Shown here: positions 1-7,458 of the stretch, in pieces
How positions within the stretch are numbered: the first letter of the stretch is position 1
Layout: each line of letters begins with the position of its first letter
IMG/VR virus record: IMGVR_UViG_3300027833_000013
Span: 62,001 to 126,000 of that record
Reading direction: 5' to 3' (one strand)
DNA length: 64,000 nucleotides
From: a virus
Notes under the pieces: model-generated
The model's database searches: none
Seen by the model: the letters and a program-made list of their open reading frames with translations, nothing else
What the model was told of the DNA's origin: nothing
Program-made: the position numbers and the translations under genes

Positions 1-852
1 TGTTACGTTTACTGGTACAGTTAAAGGAAACGTTTCTACATAAGTTCCTGGTGATATATGTATTGTATCACCACTAGATGCTAATGTAATTGCATGTGCT
101 AAAGTTAGTACCGGATCAAGTTGATGTACACCGTCATTGCTATCACTTCCGTTTTTTGCAACATATACAATATTGCCCTGTGTTGTTGTAATATTAACAC
201 TATTAACAATTGCTGCCGATGCTGTAATATCAGTTGCAGTTACACCATCACTCCAAAGATTTTGCCAACGCTTTGTAGTACTACCTAAGTTATATGTTGC
301 AGTGTCGTCGGGTTCTATATCTGATGTTAATTCACCTGCTAATGTTAAACTGTCAGTATCGTCATTACCTATAACAATATTTCCGTTAGCTGTAATATTG
401 CCTGTTGCATGTAAATTGCCAGTTACATTAGTGTCAGTAAGTAACTCAATAGTTCCTGTCCCGTTTGGCTGTATTTCAACATCAGCATTACTTAGGTAAC
501 TATATATTCTATTAGTTTGTAGTATTAACTGATCAGTTCCTATACCAGTAGCAACTACTCCGGCAGTACCAGTAAATGTAATTGGGCCGCTTAATGAAGA
601 TATACCTAAAGGTGTAACTTGTAAGTTACCTACTTGAACTAAATTAGTTGATCTTAGATTTGTTGCGCGGGCAGTGCCATTTACTGACACTGCTTGAGAA
701 GGTGAAAGAGTATTAACGCCAAGTTTACTATTAACTACGTCAAGTTTAAGTACAGGTGTACTAGCATTTTCATTTCTAAAATCTAGGTTTACATTTTGTC
801 TTAGAAGATTTTCTTCTAAAAGCGGACCACTTATTCTACCTAATTGCGCCAT
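1..852 (-). CDS. Tail-fibre-like protein with pectin-lyase-type segment (partial, C-terminus outside window)
   Basis: The frame is open from an ATG at 852 to the left edge, giving 284 visible codons with no stop. The N-terminus starts MAQLGRISGPLLEENLLRQN. Then come fibre-like beta repeats (VTGNLHATGNITANGNIVIG, near residues 150-170) and a segment typical of the start of a pectate-lyase/DUF1565 right-handed beta-helix: YVAKNGSDSNDG followed by LAHAITLASSGDTIHISPGT (about residues 224-265). Such helices are common in phage fibres and tailspikes, where they bind or cleave surface glycans. Whether this one is an enzyme cannot be told because the rest lies outside the window. The start is supported by AAGGAATT a few bases upstream and a late-type promoter box at 875-882. 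It is last in the leftward fibre cluster. Fibre function is inferred from composition and position. Confidence 0.8.
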   Translation of the reverse strand, partial: MAQLGRISGPLLEENLLRQNVNLDFRNENASTPVLKLDVVNSKLGVNTLSPSQAVSVNGTARATNLRSTNLVQVGNLQVTPLGISSLSGPITFTGTAGVVATGIGTDQLILQTNRIYSYLSNADVEIQPNGTGTIELLTDTNVTGNLHATGNITANGNIVIGNDDTDSLTLAGELTSDIEPDDTATYNLGSTTKRWQNLWSDGVTATDITASAAIVNSVNITTTQGNIVYVAKNGSDSNDGVHQLDPVLTLAHAITLASSGDTIHISPGTYVETFPLTVPVNVT

Positions 853-874
853 ACGAATTCCTTAACTGTTACAG

Positions 875-882
875 TATTTATC
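875..882 (-). promoter_or_regulatory. Late-type box GATAAATA before the partial fibre gene
   Basis: It lies in the 44-bp gap between the cysteine-rich gene and the fibre gene, 23 bp before the ATG at 852. Confidence 0.6.
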
Positions 883-896
883 GGAATTTATGTTGT

Positions 897-1853
897 TTAG
901 CTTTCGATGTATTTCATCCGTACTGCTCCGCTACCGCCGCGCCAGCCGTGATCTCTAACACCTGGGCATGGATTTGAAGCAGGGCCGCCTGAACCATAAG
1001 GTACGTGTTGCTGACAACCCAACATTTCATAACACTGACACGCTCTGTTACCCATCCAACACGAGCCGTGAAACACGCCTGTGGCTGGATTTCTACTTGC
1101 CGCGTTAAGTGCATTTACATATTGATGCATTCCTTGGCCCGACCAACGTGAGTAAGGATTATCGTCTTCAGTAGCGTAAGTTACTGTTGTACCTTTTGTA
1201 CTTATTACGTTTGCCGGCAATGCAACATGGAAGTAGAACATACAAGTACAAGCAGGATAGCATCCAAGGAAACTTGCACAACTATAAGGACCACAGCAAT
1301 TAACATCACCGCCGTATGAACATGGAGTAAATCCTCCACTACACATATTACATACTATTCCACAGTTCGGACCTCTGTTTGTTGTGCAAAATCCTGCCGC
1401 TCTAAAGCAACAGTACATACTAGGTGTTGTTGAGCAAATACTATTTCCGCCTTTGCCACCTTGTACACACATACAACCGTTTGTACTTGAACTAAACCAA
1501 CATACTGCTGAATTTGATCCACATCCTCTGTCACAAAGCGATGAGGCATTTCCGCAAGATTTGCCCATACATCCACAAGCTCTATTGCCCGATGTTACGT
1601 TATATGATTTTTTACCATACGCTGCCGCATTACCAGGAATGCCGTGACCACAGCAACACATTCTAGAACCCGAGCCGCCTGCGCCCCACATTTCTAAGTC
1701 TACTGTTCCGGTTCCCGGTGCAATCCAACAAAAGCCGTGACACATACATCCGTACATTGATCCGTTGTCATATGCCCAAATTTTACCTTGTTCGAGGTTA
1801 CCTTCCGCTTGGGTAAAGTTTTTGCTACCTAGTAACGATTTTAGTGATGCCAT
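897..1853 (-). CDS. Cysteine-hyper-rich, glycine-rich virion surface/fibre protein
   Basis: This 318-aa protein contains 33 cysteines by my count, often as CC, CCC or CxC (SRMCCCGHG, NGCMCVQGG). The frame carries a glycine-rich-domain signature, VDLEMWGAGGSGSRM, at about residues 52-66, and the C-terminus is GGSGAVRMKYIES. Phage receptor-binding tips of the glycine-rich type use similar VWGAGG and GGSG..R segments. Here cysteine seems to fill many positions normally taken by glycine or small residues. No signal peptide or membrane segment is seen. The start has AGGAGAT nine bases upstream and a late box at 1876-1883. It lies between other fibre-like genes, so a distal adhesin or fibre tip is the best guess. 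Metal binding or disulfide/thioether cross-linking is possible; nothing in the sequence decides between them. Confidence 0.75.
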   Translation of the reverse strand: MASLKSLLGSKNFTQAEGNLEQGKIWAYDNGSMYGCMCHGFCWIAPGTGTVDLEMWGAGGSGSRMCCCGHGIPGNAAAYGKKSYNVTSGNRACGCMGKSCGNASSLCDRGCGSNSAVCWFSSSTNGCMCVQGGKGGNSICSTTPSMYCCFRAAGFCTTNRGPNCGIVCNMCSGGFTPCSYGGDVNCCGPYSCASFLGCYPACTCMFYFHVALPANVISTKGTTVTYATEDDNPYSRWSGQGMHQYVNALNAASRNPATGVFHGSCWMGNRACQCYEMLGCQQHVPYGSGGPASNPCPGVRDHGWRGGSGAVRMKYIES

Positions 1854-1874
1854 TTGTACGTATCTCCTGTTATT

Positions 1875-2375
1875 TTATTTATCAAAGTTATGAAGCACTG
1901 TAACTGGCTTACCGATCGGAGGTGCTGACGTAAATCTAATATACCAGCCTGCACCTTTACCTGCTGGATTTTGTATTAAGTCATAGTTTGTAATTGCAAT
2001 TTGAAATACAGTTTCTACTAGCACTAATATGTTTTGTGCGGCTAAAGGAACTGGACTATCATTATCTCCATTGTTTAACGGACCAAAATCAACTTCGCTT
2101 GCATCACCTACACCTAAATTTTGCTGTACAATATTTACAGGCTCTTGTCTTTTTAATTTAGCCCATGTACCGTTTGCATAAGATTCATGCGCCGAAGTTT
2201 CTGTATTATATCTAATCATTCCGTTAGCTGGAAACACTGGACGACTTGCAGTATTACCCATAGGAACTACTACTGCTTGTTCGCCACCTAACTGAACAAT
2301 TTGATTAATGTCATATTTAACACCAACTGCTTTAATGTTTCTTACGCTTGTACTTTGTGCTTTGATTAATCTCAT
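1875..2375 (-). CDS. Putative virion structural protein with fibre-like motif
   Basis: A 166-aa protein beginning MRLIKAQSTSVRNIKAVGVK. It contains GMIRYNTETSAHESYANGTW (about residues 52-71), which resembles the GxIRYNxxTxxxEgYngxxW motif found in many phage tail-fibre and structural proteins of marine T4-like phages. No enzyme motif is visible. It starts three bases after the stop of the upstream 112-aa gene, with GGAAG as a ribosome site inside that gene's end, so the two are probably translationally coupled. A fibre or virion-surface role is inferred from the motif and neighbours. Confidence 0.65.
   Translation of the reverse strand: MRLIKAQSTSVRNIKAVGVKYDINQIVQLGGEQAVVVPMGNTASRPVFPANGMIRYNTETSAHESYANGTWAKLKRQEPVNIVQQNLGVGDASEVDFGPLNNGDNDSPVPLAAQNILVLVETVFQIAITNYDLIQNPAGKGAGWYIRFTSAPPIGKPVTVLHNFDK
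1876..1883 (-). promoter_or_regulatory. Late-type box GATAAATA before the cysteine-rich gene
   Basis: It overlaps the stop codon of the 166-aa gene and lies 23 bp before the ATG at 1853. Confidence 0.55.
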
Positions 2376-2378
2376 TTG

Positions 2379-2717
2379 TTATACTTCCAAGAAGCTTACT
2401 GTTGCGCTCAAGTTAGTAGGAGATTGTGATATCATTACAATTTTGTCACCTGCGTCTAGTACAACCTTTTCACTGTCAAATGTAAACGTTTCGCCGGCAG
2501 GTAATGAAAGATCATTAATTACCATGTTGGCATTACCTTTAGCACTTCCGCTTGCTATAAAGTGCATGTCAAACATTGTTTCGCCATGTTCTAAGTGCAG
2601 TGGGTTAGTTGCTTCGGTATTACATACCATAATTGTTAGTACTGCATACGTTTTACCTGCGGGTACAAGTAATACATTAGTATCAGTACTTCCTATTGCT
2701 GTGCTTGTTATCGCCAT
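2379..2717 (-). CDS. Small putative virion structural protein
   Basis: A 112-aa protein, mostly beta-strand by composition (IGSTDTNVLLVPAGKTYAVL near the start, LSLPAGETFTFDSEKVVLDA near residues 70-89). The PAGxT/PAGET pattern with hydrophobic alternation suggests a small beta-sandwich decoration or fibre-associated protein. No catalytic motif is seen. It sits between two fibre-like genes in one leftward unit, with an AAAAGGAAACG ribosome site. The specific function is unknown to me. Confidence 0.6.
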   Translation of the reverse strand: MAITSTAIGSTDTNVLLVPAGKTYAVLTIMVCNTEATNPLHLEHGETMFDMHFIASGSAKGNANMVINDLSLPAGETFTFDSEKVVLDAGDKIVMISQSPTNLSATVSFLEV

Positions 2718-2729
2718 TTCGTTTCCTTT

Positions 2730-3689
2730 TTAAAACAACATACTCAATAAAAGAGCATTCTGTCTACTTATTATTTCACCTTCTTTAGAAGCACTGTGTT
2801 TGAAAAACAATCCAGTACCACCTGATGCAGGTGCTTTTACGTATACTTTAAGACCATCTGTCGGGATTGCTGGATCAGAGCTTTGTAACGTTAATGTGAA
2901 GTTATCTTTAACTACAACTCCGCCAGTGCCTTGTGATTCTAAAATTAAATCAGTGTCAGATGCAGTAGTTGATATAATATTATCTTGGAATCTAAAGTCT
3001 TCAAACTCAACTCTATTTCCAAAAATTTGACCTTTAGGAATATTATCAATTTGGAAAGTAACTACACTAGGTGCACCACTTACTTCTGTATCTCTAACTT
3101 CTACATATGATTTACTAGCAGAACCTTCTTCTATTCTTCTTTGAAAGGTACTAGTAAGTTGTGTTACAATTGTATCATCAACATATTTTTTGTTAGGAAT
3201 ATCATCATCATCTGTAATTTGTGTTTCATAGTTATTTGTACCAGTAACACTTATTACGCCTGTCCCAGAGTTGATTAAATATAAATTACCGCCGCCAGTT
3301 GATACACTATTAATACGCAGTCCTTGCAAAGTACCTGAAGCATTTACAAAAGTAAATCCTCCAGTTATAGTAGTTTCACTAATTGGATCTACCCATGTAA
3401 CAGTTTCGTCAAATACAAGTTTTGCATCAGGCAAACTGCCTCTGTCTAATTGTATTCCTGATTGAGTAAGTGTAATGCCTGTACCTTGTTCACCTTCATT
3501 AAGTGTAATAATATTATCTTTTAAATTTAAATTTGATGAACTAACTTGCGTTGTGTTACCATTAACTACTAAGTCTCCTGTAATCGTAACAGTGCCTAGT
3601 GCAAGTCCGGTATCTAATGTAATATTACCAGAGGATTGAACTTTAATTTTATAATCACTATTTGGCAAGGCTAAAATTTTAGTAGACAT
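2730..3689 (-). CDS. Tail-fibre-like structural protein
   Basis: A 319-aa protein with an N-terminal fibre signature: GTVTITGDLVVNGNTTQVSS, then LNLKDNIITLNEGEQGTGIT (about residues 32-74). The 'VVNGNTTxVSS.LxxxDNxIxLNxG' pattern is widespread in trimeric fibres of marine myophages. The rest is beta-rich repeats (TDLILESQGTGGVVVKDNFT). The C-terminus, RQNALLLSMLF, is short and hydrophobic. It follows the 153-aa gene after a 65-bp gap containing a strong hairpin (3711-3734). A fibre or baseplate-appendage role is inferred from repeats and position. Confidence 0.75.
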   Translation of the reverse strand: MSTKILALPNSDYKIKVQSSGNITLDTGLALGTVTITGDLVVNGNTTQVSSSNLNLKDNIITLNEGEQGTGITLTQSGIQLDRGSLPDAKLVFDETVTWVDPISETTITGGFTFVNASGTLQGLRINSVSTGGGNLYLINSGTGVISVTGTNNYETQITDDDDIPNKKYVDDTIVTQLTSTFQRRIEEGSASKSYVEVRDTEVSGAPSVVTFQIDNIPKGQIFGNRVEFEDFRFQDNIISTTASDTDLILESQGTGGVVVKDNFTLTLQSSDPAIPTDGLKVYVKAPASGGTGLFFKHSASKEGEIISRQNALLLSMLF

Positions 3690-3710
3690 TTATAATTCCT
3701 ATTGTATTTG

Positions 3711-3734
3711 GAGTGGGGAATTTCTCCCCCACTC
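3711..3734 (-). terminator. Hairpin between leftward genes (possible weak terminator/attenuator)
   Basis: GAGTGGGG at 3711-3718 pairs perfectly with CCCCACTC at 3727-3734 around an 8-nt loop. It lies just past the stop of the 153-aa gene on the minus strand. There is no U-run after it on that strand, so a classical rho-independent terminator is doubtful. Partial termination, processing or mRNA-end protection are alternatives. Confidence 0.45.
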
Positions 3735-3754
3735 TATAAGTCTTCTTAAGATGC

Positions 3755-4216
3755 TTATGCGTCTTCAGTGAAGTCGTCGTCATCAGTTCCGATTAATGTA
3801 TTTTGGTCGCCAGCTTCTTCAACCTGCGCCGCACCATCGGTAGTACTAGTTGCAAAGTTCCAAGGAACACTCTTGCCATCATAAGCATTACTACCTGTAG
3901 CACTTGGTGCTGACAAAGTAGCTTTGCGTCCAGAAATTTTACTTACTGTGTATGTTTCTGCATCGTCCATTTTGAATGAAATAGCCATCTCACCTGCCGC
4001 TAATGCCGCTGGTAATTTACCAGTTGTTAGCGTACAAGTAAATTCGCCTGCTGTTTCAATTTCTTCGCATACAAATTTCTTTGATGCTTTTTGCTTTACA
4101 ATATAACCTTCTTTAACTGCTGTTCCGTTATGAAAGTTTACTTTGATTTCGTTGCCGCCAGATGTAGGACCTACGCCTGCAACTCCAAACAATCTCTTAT
4201 TTAATGGTCTACCCAT
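3755..4216 (-). CDS. Conserved-type phage structural protein, acidic C-terminus
   Basis: A 153-aa protein starting MGRPLNKRLFG, an N-terminus I associate with small structural proteins of marine T4-like phages. The middle is predicted beta (NEIKVNFHNGTAVKEGYIVK). The tail ends in a very acidic stretch (IGTDDDDFTEDA). No enzyme motif is seen. It is first in the leftward fibre unit after the tRNA cassette, with a late-type GATAAATA box at 4304-4311 about 90 bp upstream and TTAGGAGAAAC as ribosome site. It could be a head or tail decoration protein; the function is not established from sequence. Confidence 0.65.
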   Translation of the reverse strand: MGRPLNKRLFGVAGVGPTSGGNEIKVNFHNGTAVKEGYIVKQKASKKFVCEEIETAGEFTCTLTTGKLPAALAAGEMAISFKMDDAETYTVSKISGRKATLSAPSATGSNAYDGKSVPWNFATSTTDGAAQVEEAGDQNTLIGTDDDDFTEDA

Positions 4217-4303
4217 TTGTTTCTCCTAAGTTACGTTCTATGTAATACGCAGTGGGTCAATTCTGCATAAGTCCGTATTATACGGCACGATTTACGACAT
4301 AAG

Positions 4304-4311
4304 TATTTATC
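4304..4311 (-). promoter_or_regulatory. Late-type promoter box GATAAATA
   Basis: Minus-strand GATAAATA lies directly after the tRNA terminator, upstream of the 153-aa structural gene. It matches the T4 late -10 octamer TATAAATA at seven of eight positions. Confidence 0.6.
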
Positions 4312-4320
4312 AGAAAAGAG

Positions 4321-4347
4321 AAAAGGTCCACGCTAGGTGAACCTTTT
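4321..4347 (-). terminator. Terminator downstream of tRNA-Gly, potentially bidirectional
   Basis: AAAAGGT at 4321-4327 pairs with ACCTTTT at 4341-4347, then CAC (4329-4331) pairs with GTG (4337-4339) after one mismatch, with a 5-nt loop. On the minus strand it is followed by a U-rich tract (TTTTCTCTTTTC). On the plus strand T-residues also follow. It sits 6 nt past the encoded CCA of the tRNA. Confidence 0.75.
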
Positions 4348-4353
4348 TTTATA

Positions 4354-4427
4354 TGGAGCGGGTACGGAGAATCGAACTCCGGTCTAAAGGTTGGAAACCT
4401 TCAGCTCTACCATTAAGCTATACCCGC
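4354..4427 (-). tRNA. tRNA-Gly(UCC) with encoded CCA
   Basis: The minus strand folds as a full cloverleaf. Acceptor GCGGGTA (4427-4421) pairs with TACCCGC (4364-4358). The D-arm is GCTT...GAGC. The anticodon stem GAAGG/CCTTT encloses loop TTTCCAA with anticodon TCC. The T-arm is CGGAG-TTCGATT-CTCCG. The discriminator is U, followed by a genomically encoded CCA (4356-4354). It reads GGA glycine codons, which are frequent in the phage structural genes here. It has its own sigma70 promoter (4440-4468) and terminator (4321-4347). Confidence 0.95.
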
Positions 4428-4439
4428 ATAGTTATGTAT

Positions 4440-4468
4440 ATAATAGCACTAATAAAAATGTTTGTCAA
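4440..4468 (-). promoter_or_regulatory. Sigma70-type promoter for tRNA-Gly
   Basis: On the minus strand TTGACA (4468-4463), a 17-bp spacer and TATTAT (4445-4440) lie 12 bp before the tRNA 5' end. The predicted start site leaves only a few nucleotides of leader. The tRNA is therefore transcribed independently of gp23. Confidence 0.8.
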
Positions 4469-4492
4469 CCAGTTAACAAAAAAAAGTCATAA

Positions 4493-4520
4493 AAAAACAG
4501 GACCCGTAGGCCCTGTTTTT
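4493..4520 (-). terminator. Rho-independent terminator of the gp23 unit
   Basis: AAAAACAGG (4493-4501) pairs with CCTGTTTTT (4512-4520), plus CC/GG inside one mismatch and a CGTA loop. On the minus strand it is followed by T-runs (TTTTATGACTTTTTTTT). It starts 17 bp after the gp23 stop codon. Confidence 0.85.
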
Positions 4521-4536
4521 AATTTTAAAGCAAAGT

Positions 4537-5709
4537 TTAGCTAAAGCTAACGTTTGCAGATGTAATAGCAACATTTGCTAAGTAATCAGCGGCATTACCC
4601 AAAGATGATGCTGTGTTTGACAACTCAACATAACCATAACGAGTCATAAAGCTAACTACTGGTTCAAATGTGGACGGATCCATTACTACACCACTTGACA
4701 TCAACGGGATGTATGGGCAATAAAATGCTGGAGCATCTGATTCACTTTGACCTTTATAACCAACAAGCGCCATAGCGTTATCGGCTGCATATGTATCTAC
4801 ATATACACGCATTGCGTTATTCAAAGTACCTACAAACTTAGTGTTTGTTGGAGCTTCAAAAGTTCCTTCAGTTGTACGTGCAAAAGCACTTGTTGTAGCA
4901 GACTGTAGGATTGTTAACGCAAATGGGCTAACAACACAATAGTTACCAGCGCCTCTACGTGTACGCTGAGCGATCAAGTTAGCCGCTCTGTTGATTTGAA
5001 CTGCCAATGCGGCATGCTCGTCACCAACAAATGTTGCTGTACCTGATACAGCGGCTTGGTTGTATGTTTGTACAGCCGTGCCACTTAGCGAACGTAAAGA
5101 AGCAATAACTTCTTGGTCAATCTCAGCAGTAATCTCTTGTGCAAGAGCTGCCATGATTTCAGCTTCGACATCAATGCCGTGCTGTGCTTGTGCGTCCTGA
5201 GCTGATTCAAATGTCCAACGAGCGCTCAACTTACGAGTTTTCGCTTCAACAGTCTGTTTCAAGATCTGGATGCTTAGTTTGTTACCAGCAGTACCTTCAG
5301 ACAAGCTAGTTCCTTGTGCTTTACCAGCATCTGAACCGGCTGCATCACCAGAATAACCAACAGCAATTTTGAATGGGCTTAATGCTTCTTCGCCTGCTGT
5401 TGCATCATCTGCTGTGTCCGAATAACGTACACGTAACGTGTGGATCTGACCCACAGGTCCAGTCATTGGCTGTACGCCAACAAGTTCGTTTGCAATGACC
5501 GTAGGCATTACACGACGAATAACTGGTAGGATTACTCTGTTAAGAGTTGCGACATTACCGGCAGTAGTCGAACCAGCGGCTGATGTTTCAGACAAATACT
5601 TGCGTGTATTTTCTAAAGTTGCTGACATTACAGATTTCTTAGTTCCTGTAAGGCCTTCCATCAATGCTGTTTTCGTCTCTTGCCAGCGACTTTCTAATAG
5701 TTCCGACAT
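4537..5709 (-). CDS. 23: Major capsid protein gp23
   Basis: A 390-aa protein and the main hexameric shell subunit of the head. Recognised from the T4 gp23-like N-terminal region and conserved blocks such as RRVMPTVIANELVGVQPMTG (about 65-84), with the C-terminal block VVMDPSTFEPVVSFMTRYGY. T4 gp23 is longer (521 aa); marine T4-like versions are shorter, as here. A candidate gp21 cleavage site is L39-S40-E41 followed by T42 (consensus L/I-x-E). It lies 10 bp downstream of gp22, with GGAGATAAT as ribosome site, and is followed by a strong terminator, which fits very high late expression. The order gp20...gp21-gp22-gp23 is as in T4. Confidence 0.97.
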   Translation of the reverse strand: MSELLESRWQETKTALMEGLTGTKKSVMSATLENTRKYLSETSAAGSTTAGNVATLNRVILPVIRRVMPTVIANELVGVQPMTGPVGQIHTLRVRYSDTADDATAGEEALSPFKIAVGYSGDAAGSDAGKAQGTSLSEGTAGNKLSIQILKQTVEAKTRKLSARWTFESAQDAQAQHGIDVEAEIMAALAQEITAEIDQEVIASLRSLSGTAVQTYNQAAVSGTATFVGDEHAALAVQINRAANLIAQRTRRGAGNYCVVSPFALTILQSATTSAFARTTEGTFEAPTNTKFVGTLNNAMRVYVDTYAADNAMALVGYKGQSESDAPAFYCPYIPLMSSGVVMDPSTFEPVVSFMTRYGYVELSNTASSLGNAADYLANVAITSANVSFS

Positions 5710-5719
5710 AATTATCTCC

Positions 5720-6814
5720 TTAATTTAATCCAGCTAAACGACGGATGTCAACGACATTTTCGTTTTGCTTTTGTCTACTAACGTTAGTTTCTTCTTTGTT
5801 GCCTGTGATTGCTTTGCCTTCTGTAAGCTGTGCCTTCTTCTTTGCTGGACTATTACCTTCAATAACTGTTGGTAGATACTTGCTAAACGCCGACTTTAGT
5901 TTCGGAGTTTGAACAGATTCCAGTAAGTCTGTCATTATTTCACGTTGTGCTTTGCCTAATGGCGCAATCAAATCGTGCATAATTTCTTTACGTTGAACTG
6001 ACTCGTTAATCTGCTTAATTTCAGCTGTCTTAGCTTCTGAAAGCGTTGTAGTCTTTTCAACAATTGTTTTAGCTTCTGATAGTTGACGATTTTTAGTATC
6101 GATAACTTTCATTAACTTAGCTGTTTCACTTTTTTCGTTTAAGTAGCTATTAGCATACTCAGACGCAAACGATTCAAACAACTTACGACCGAAGTCATTC
6201 TGTCTTGCAACTTCAATATCTTCCTTCAGTGTAGCAATCTCTTTATTCAAGTTCTTGCTTACTGTTTCAGATACTAACTTTGCACTCTTTTCAATAAAGT
6301 TAGTTTTAACCTTATTAAAGTGTGTCTTAGCTTCACGTACTAAACGTACTTTCGTTTCAGCTAGGTCTTTCTTATCTTCAGAAAACTCGTTTATTTCTTT
6401 AGCCAGAGCTTCTACTACAAATTCTTCAAGTTGTCCAAACTTAGTTGACATAACTTTCTGATCTTCGTGTAGTTCAGTTACTTCTTTTCCTAGCTGTTGC
6501 ATAACAAAACCTTTCATTAGGTCTGCGTTTTCACGCATCGCTACTGCATATTTTGCTTTTGCTTCTGCTAGTTGTTTGCGGTCTTCTGCAAACTCAGAAA
6601 TCTCTGCATTAAGACGCTCGGAAAGCATAGAATCAATGGATTCAACCATTTGACCCTTGTCATGCTCATACTTTTTAGCAAACTCTTCACGAAGTTCCGC
6701 AGTTACCTGCATCTTATTCGATTTAATTTTGCTATCCCAAGCTTCTTCTATTTGCGCTCTGATATCTTCAGAAACAACATCGTTTTCAAAGAGTGTTTTC
6801 AGTGCATCTATCAT
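5720..6814 (-). CDS. 22: Prohead scaffolding core protein gp22
   Basis: A 364-aa, highly charged, mostly helical protein with long heptad-like K/E/A/L stretches (LREEFAKKYEHDKGQMVESI near residue 41; ENADLMKGFVMQQLGKEVTE near residue 95). This is typical of the T4 scaffold, which forms the prohead core and is degraded by gp21. The C-terminus ends ENVVDIRRLAGLN. It is longer than T4 gp22 (269 aa), with repeated 'LxKEI.E..EDKK.LAE' blocks in the middle. It lies between gp21 and gp23. A late-type box (6851-6858) sits in the end of gp21, and AGGAGAAAAT precedes the ATG. Identification rests on composition and synteny. Confidence 0.9.
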   Translation of the reverse strand: MIDALKTLFENDVVSEDIRAQIEEAWDSKIKSNKMQVTAELREEFAKKYEHDKGQMVESIDSMLSERLNAEISEFAEDRKQLAEAKAKYAVAMRENADLMKGFVMQQLGKEVTELHEDQKVMSTKFGQLEEFVVEALAKEINEFSEDKKDLAETKVRLVREAKTHFNKVKTNFIEKSAKLVSETVSKNLNKEIATLKEDIEVARQNDFGRKLFESFASEYANSYLNEKSETAKLMKVIDTKNRQLSEAKTIVEKTTTLSEAKTAEIKQINESVQRKEIMHDLIAPLGKAQREIMTDLLESVQTPKLKSAFSKYLPTVIEGNSPAKKKAQLTEGKAITGNKEETNVSRQKQNENVVDIRRLAGLN

Positions 6815-6830
6815 ACTATTTTCTCCTAGT

Positions 6831-7448
6831 TCACTGGAGTTTGCTAATAATATTTATTAGCGATTCCTTAAGATACTTTTGTGCCTTTACATCGTGCTTT
6901 GTTGCCTGTGCTAATTCATATGCCTTCATTCCCCCACGTGCATTCATTAAATGTTCATAAATTGCTGTAGGATACGCACCAGGGGCACTAGGCTGAGCCA
7001 CAATGTCCACAGTGATTATTTCGAAATCGGTTACATCACCGCTTCCGTTAACTTCACCAGAGCCCCTACTGGAAACGCCAAGTTTAACGCCGTTTTCCAA
7101 CATTGTTTTAACTAGCAATCCCATAGGAGTTGGTAATATCTTCATTTTACCATAACCATTTGCATCTTCCATCCACATTTCTGTAATCATGTGAGATACA
7201 CGGTCAAGGTTAATATTAAGGCCTTCCGGATGATCTACTTCCCCAAGAACACTATATCCTCCAGTAACTTGATCGTTAAGAGTTTTGACAGCCCTACCAA
7301 TTTCATTAACGGGATACACACGCTGGTTAGCATTGCGCACACCGCCTTGAATGCAAATACCTTTCATATATAGGTCTTTGCCTTCATTAGCAGATTCTAC
7401 GACGATTTTCGCCTGGTCGAATGTCAAATGTTCTTGAATTAAGTTCAT
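6831..7448 (-). CDS. 21: Prohead protease gp21
   Basis: A 205-aa serine protease of the T4 prohead-protease (herpes-assemblin-like) fold. It processes capsid and core proteins after (L/I)-x-E. Expected catalytic segments are visible: LGEVDHPEG with H73 and VKLGVSSRGSGEV with S126/S127. The early VYPVNEIGRAV block (about 44-54) and IVAQPSAPGAYPTAI near the end match the family. The length matches T4 gp21 (212 aa). It lies between the acidic prohead-core candidate and gp22, with AAGGAAAGC upstream. Confidence 0.95.
   Translation of the reverse strand: MNLIQEHLTFDQAKIVVESANEGKDLYMKGICIQGGVRNANQRVYPVNEIGRAVKTLNDQVTGGYSVLGEVDHPEGLNINLDRVSHMITEMWMEDANGYGKMKILPTPMGLLVKTMLENGVKLGVSSRGSGEVNGSGDVTDFEIITVDIVAQPSAPGAYPTAIYEHLMNARGGMKAYELAQATKHDVKAQKYLKESLINIISKLQ
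6851..6858 (-). promoter_or_regulatory. Late-type promoter box AATAAATA before gp22
   Basis: Minus-strand AATAAATA lies inside the 3' end of gp21, about 37 bp before the gp22 start. It would add late transcription of scaffold and capsid. Confidence 0.45.
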
Positions 7449-7458
7449 CTAGCTTTCC

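Noticed and set aside
4353-4544. 63-codon plus-strand frame over the tRNA
   Set aside because: Covers a clear tRNA and two terminators.
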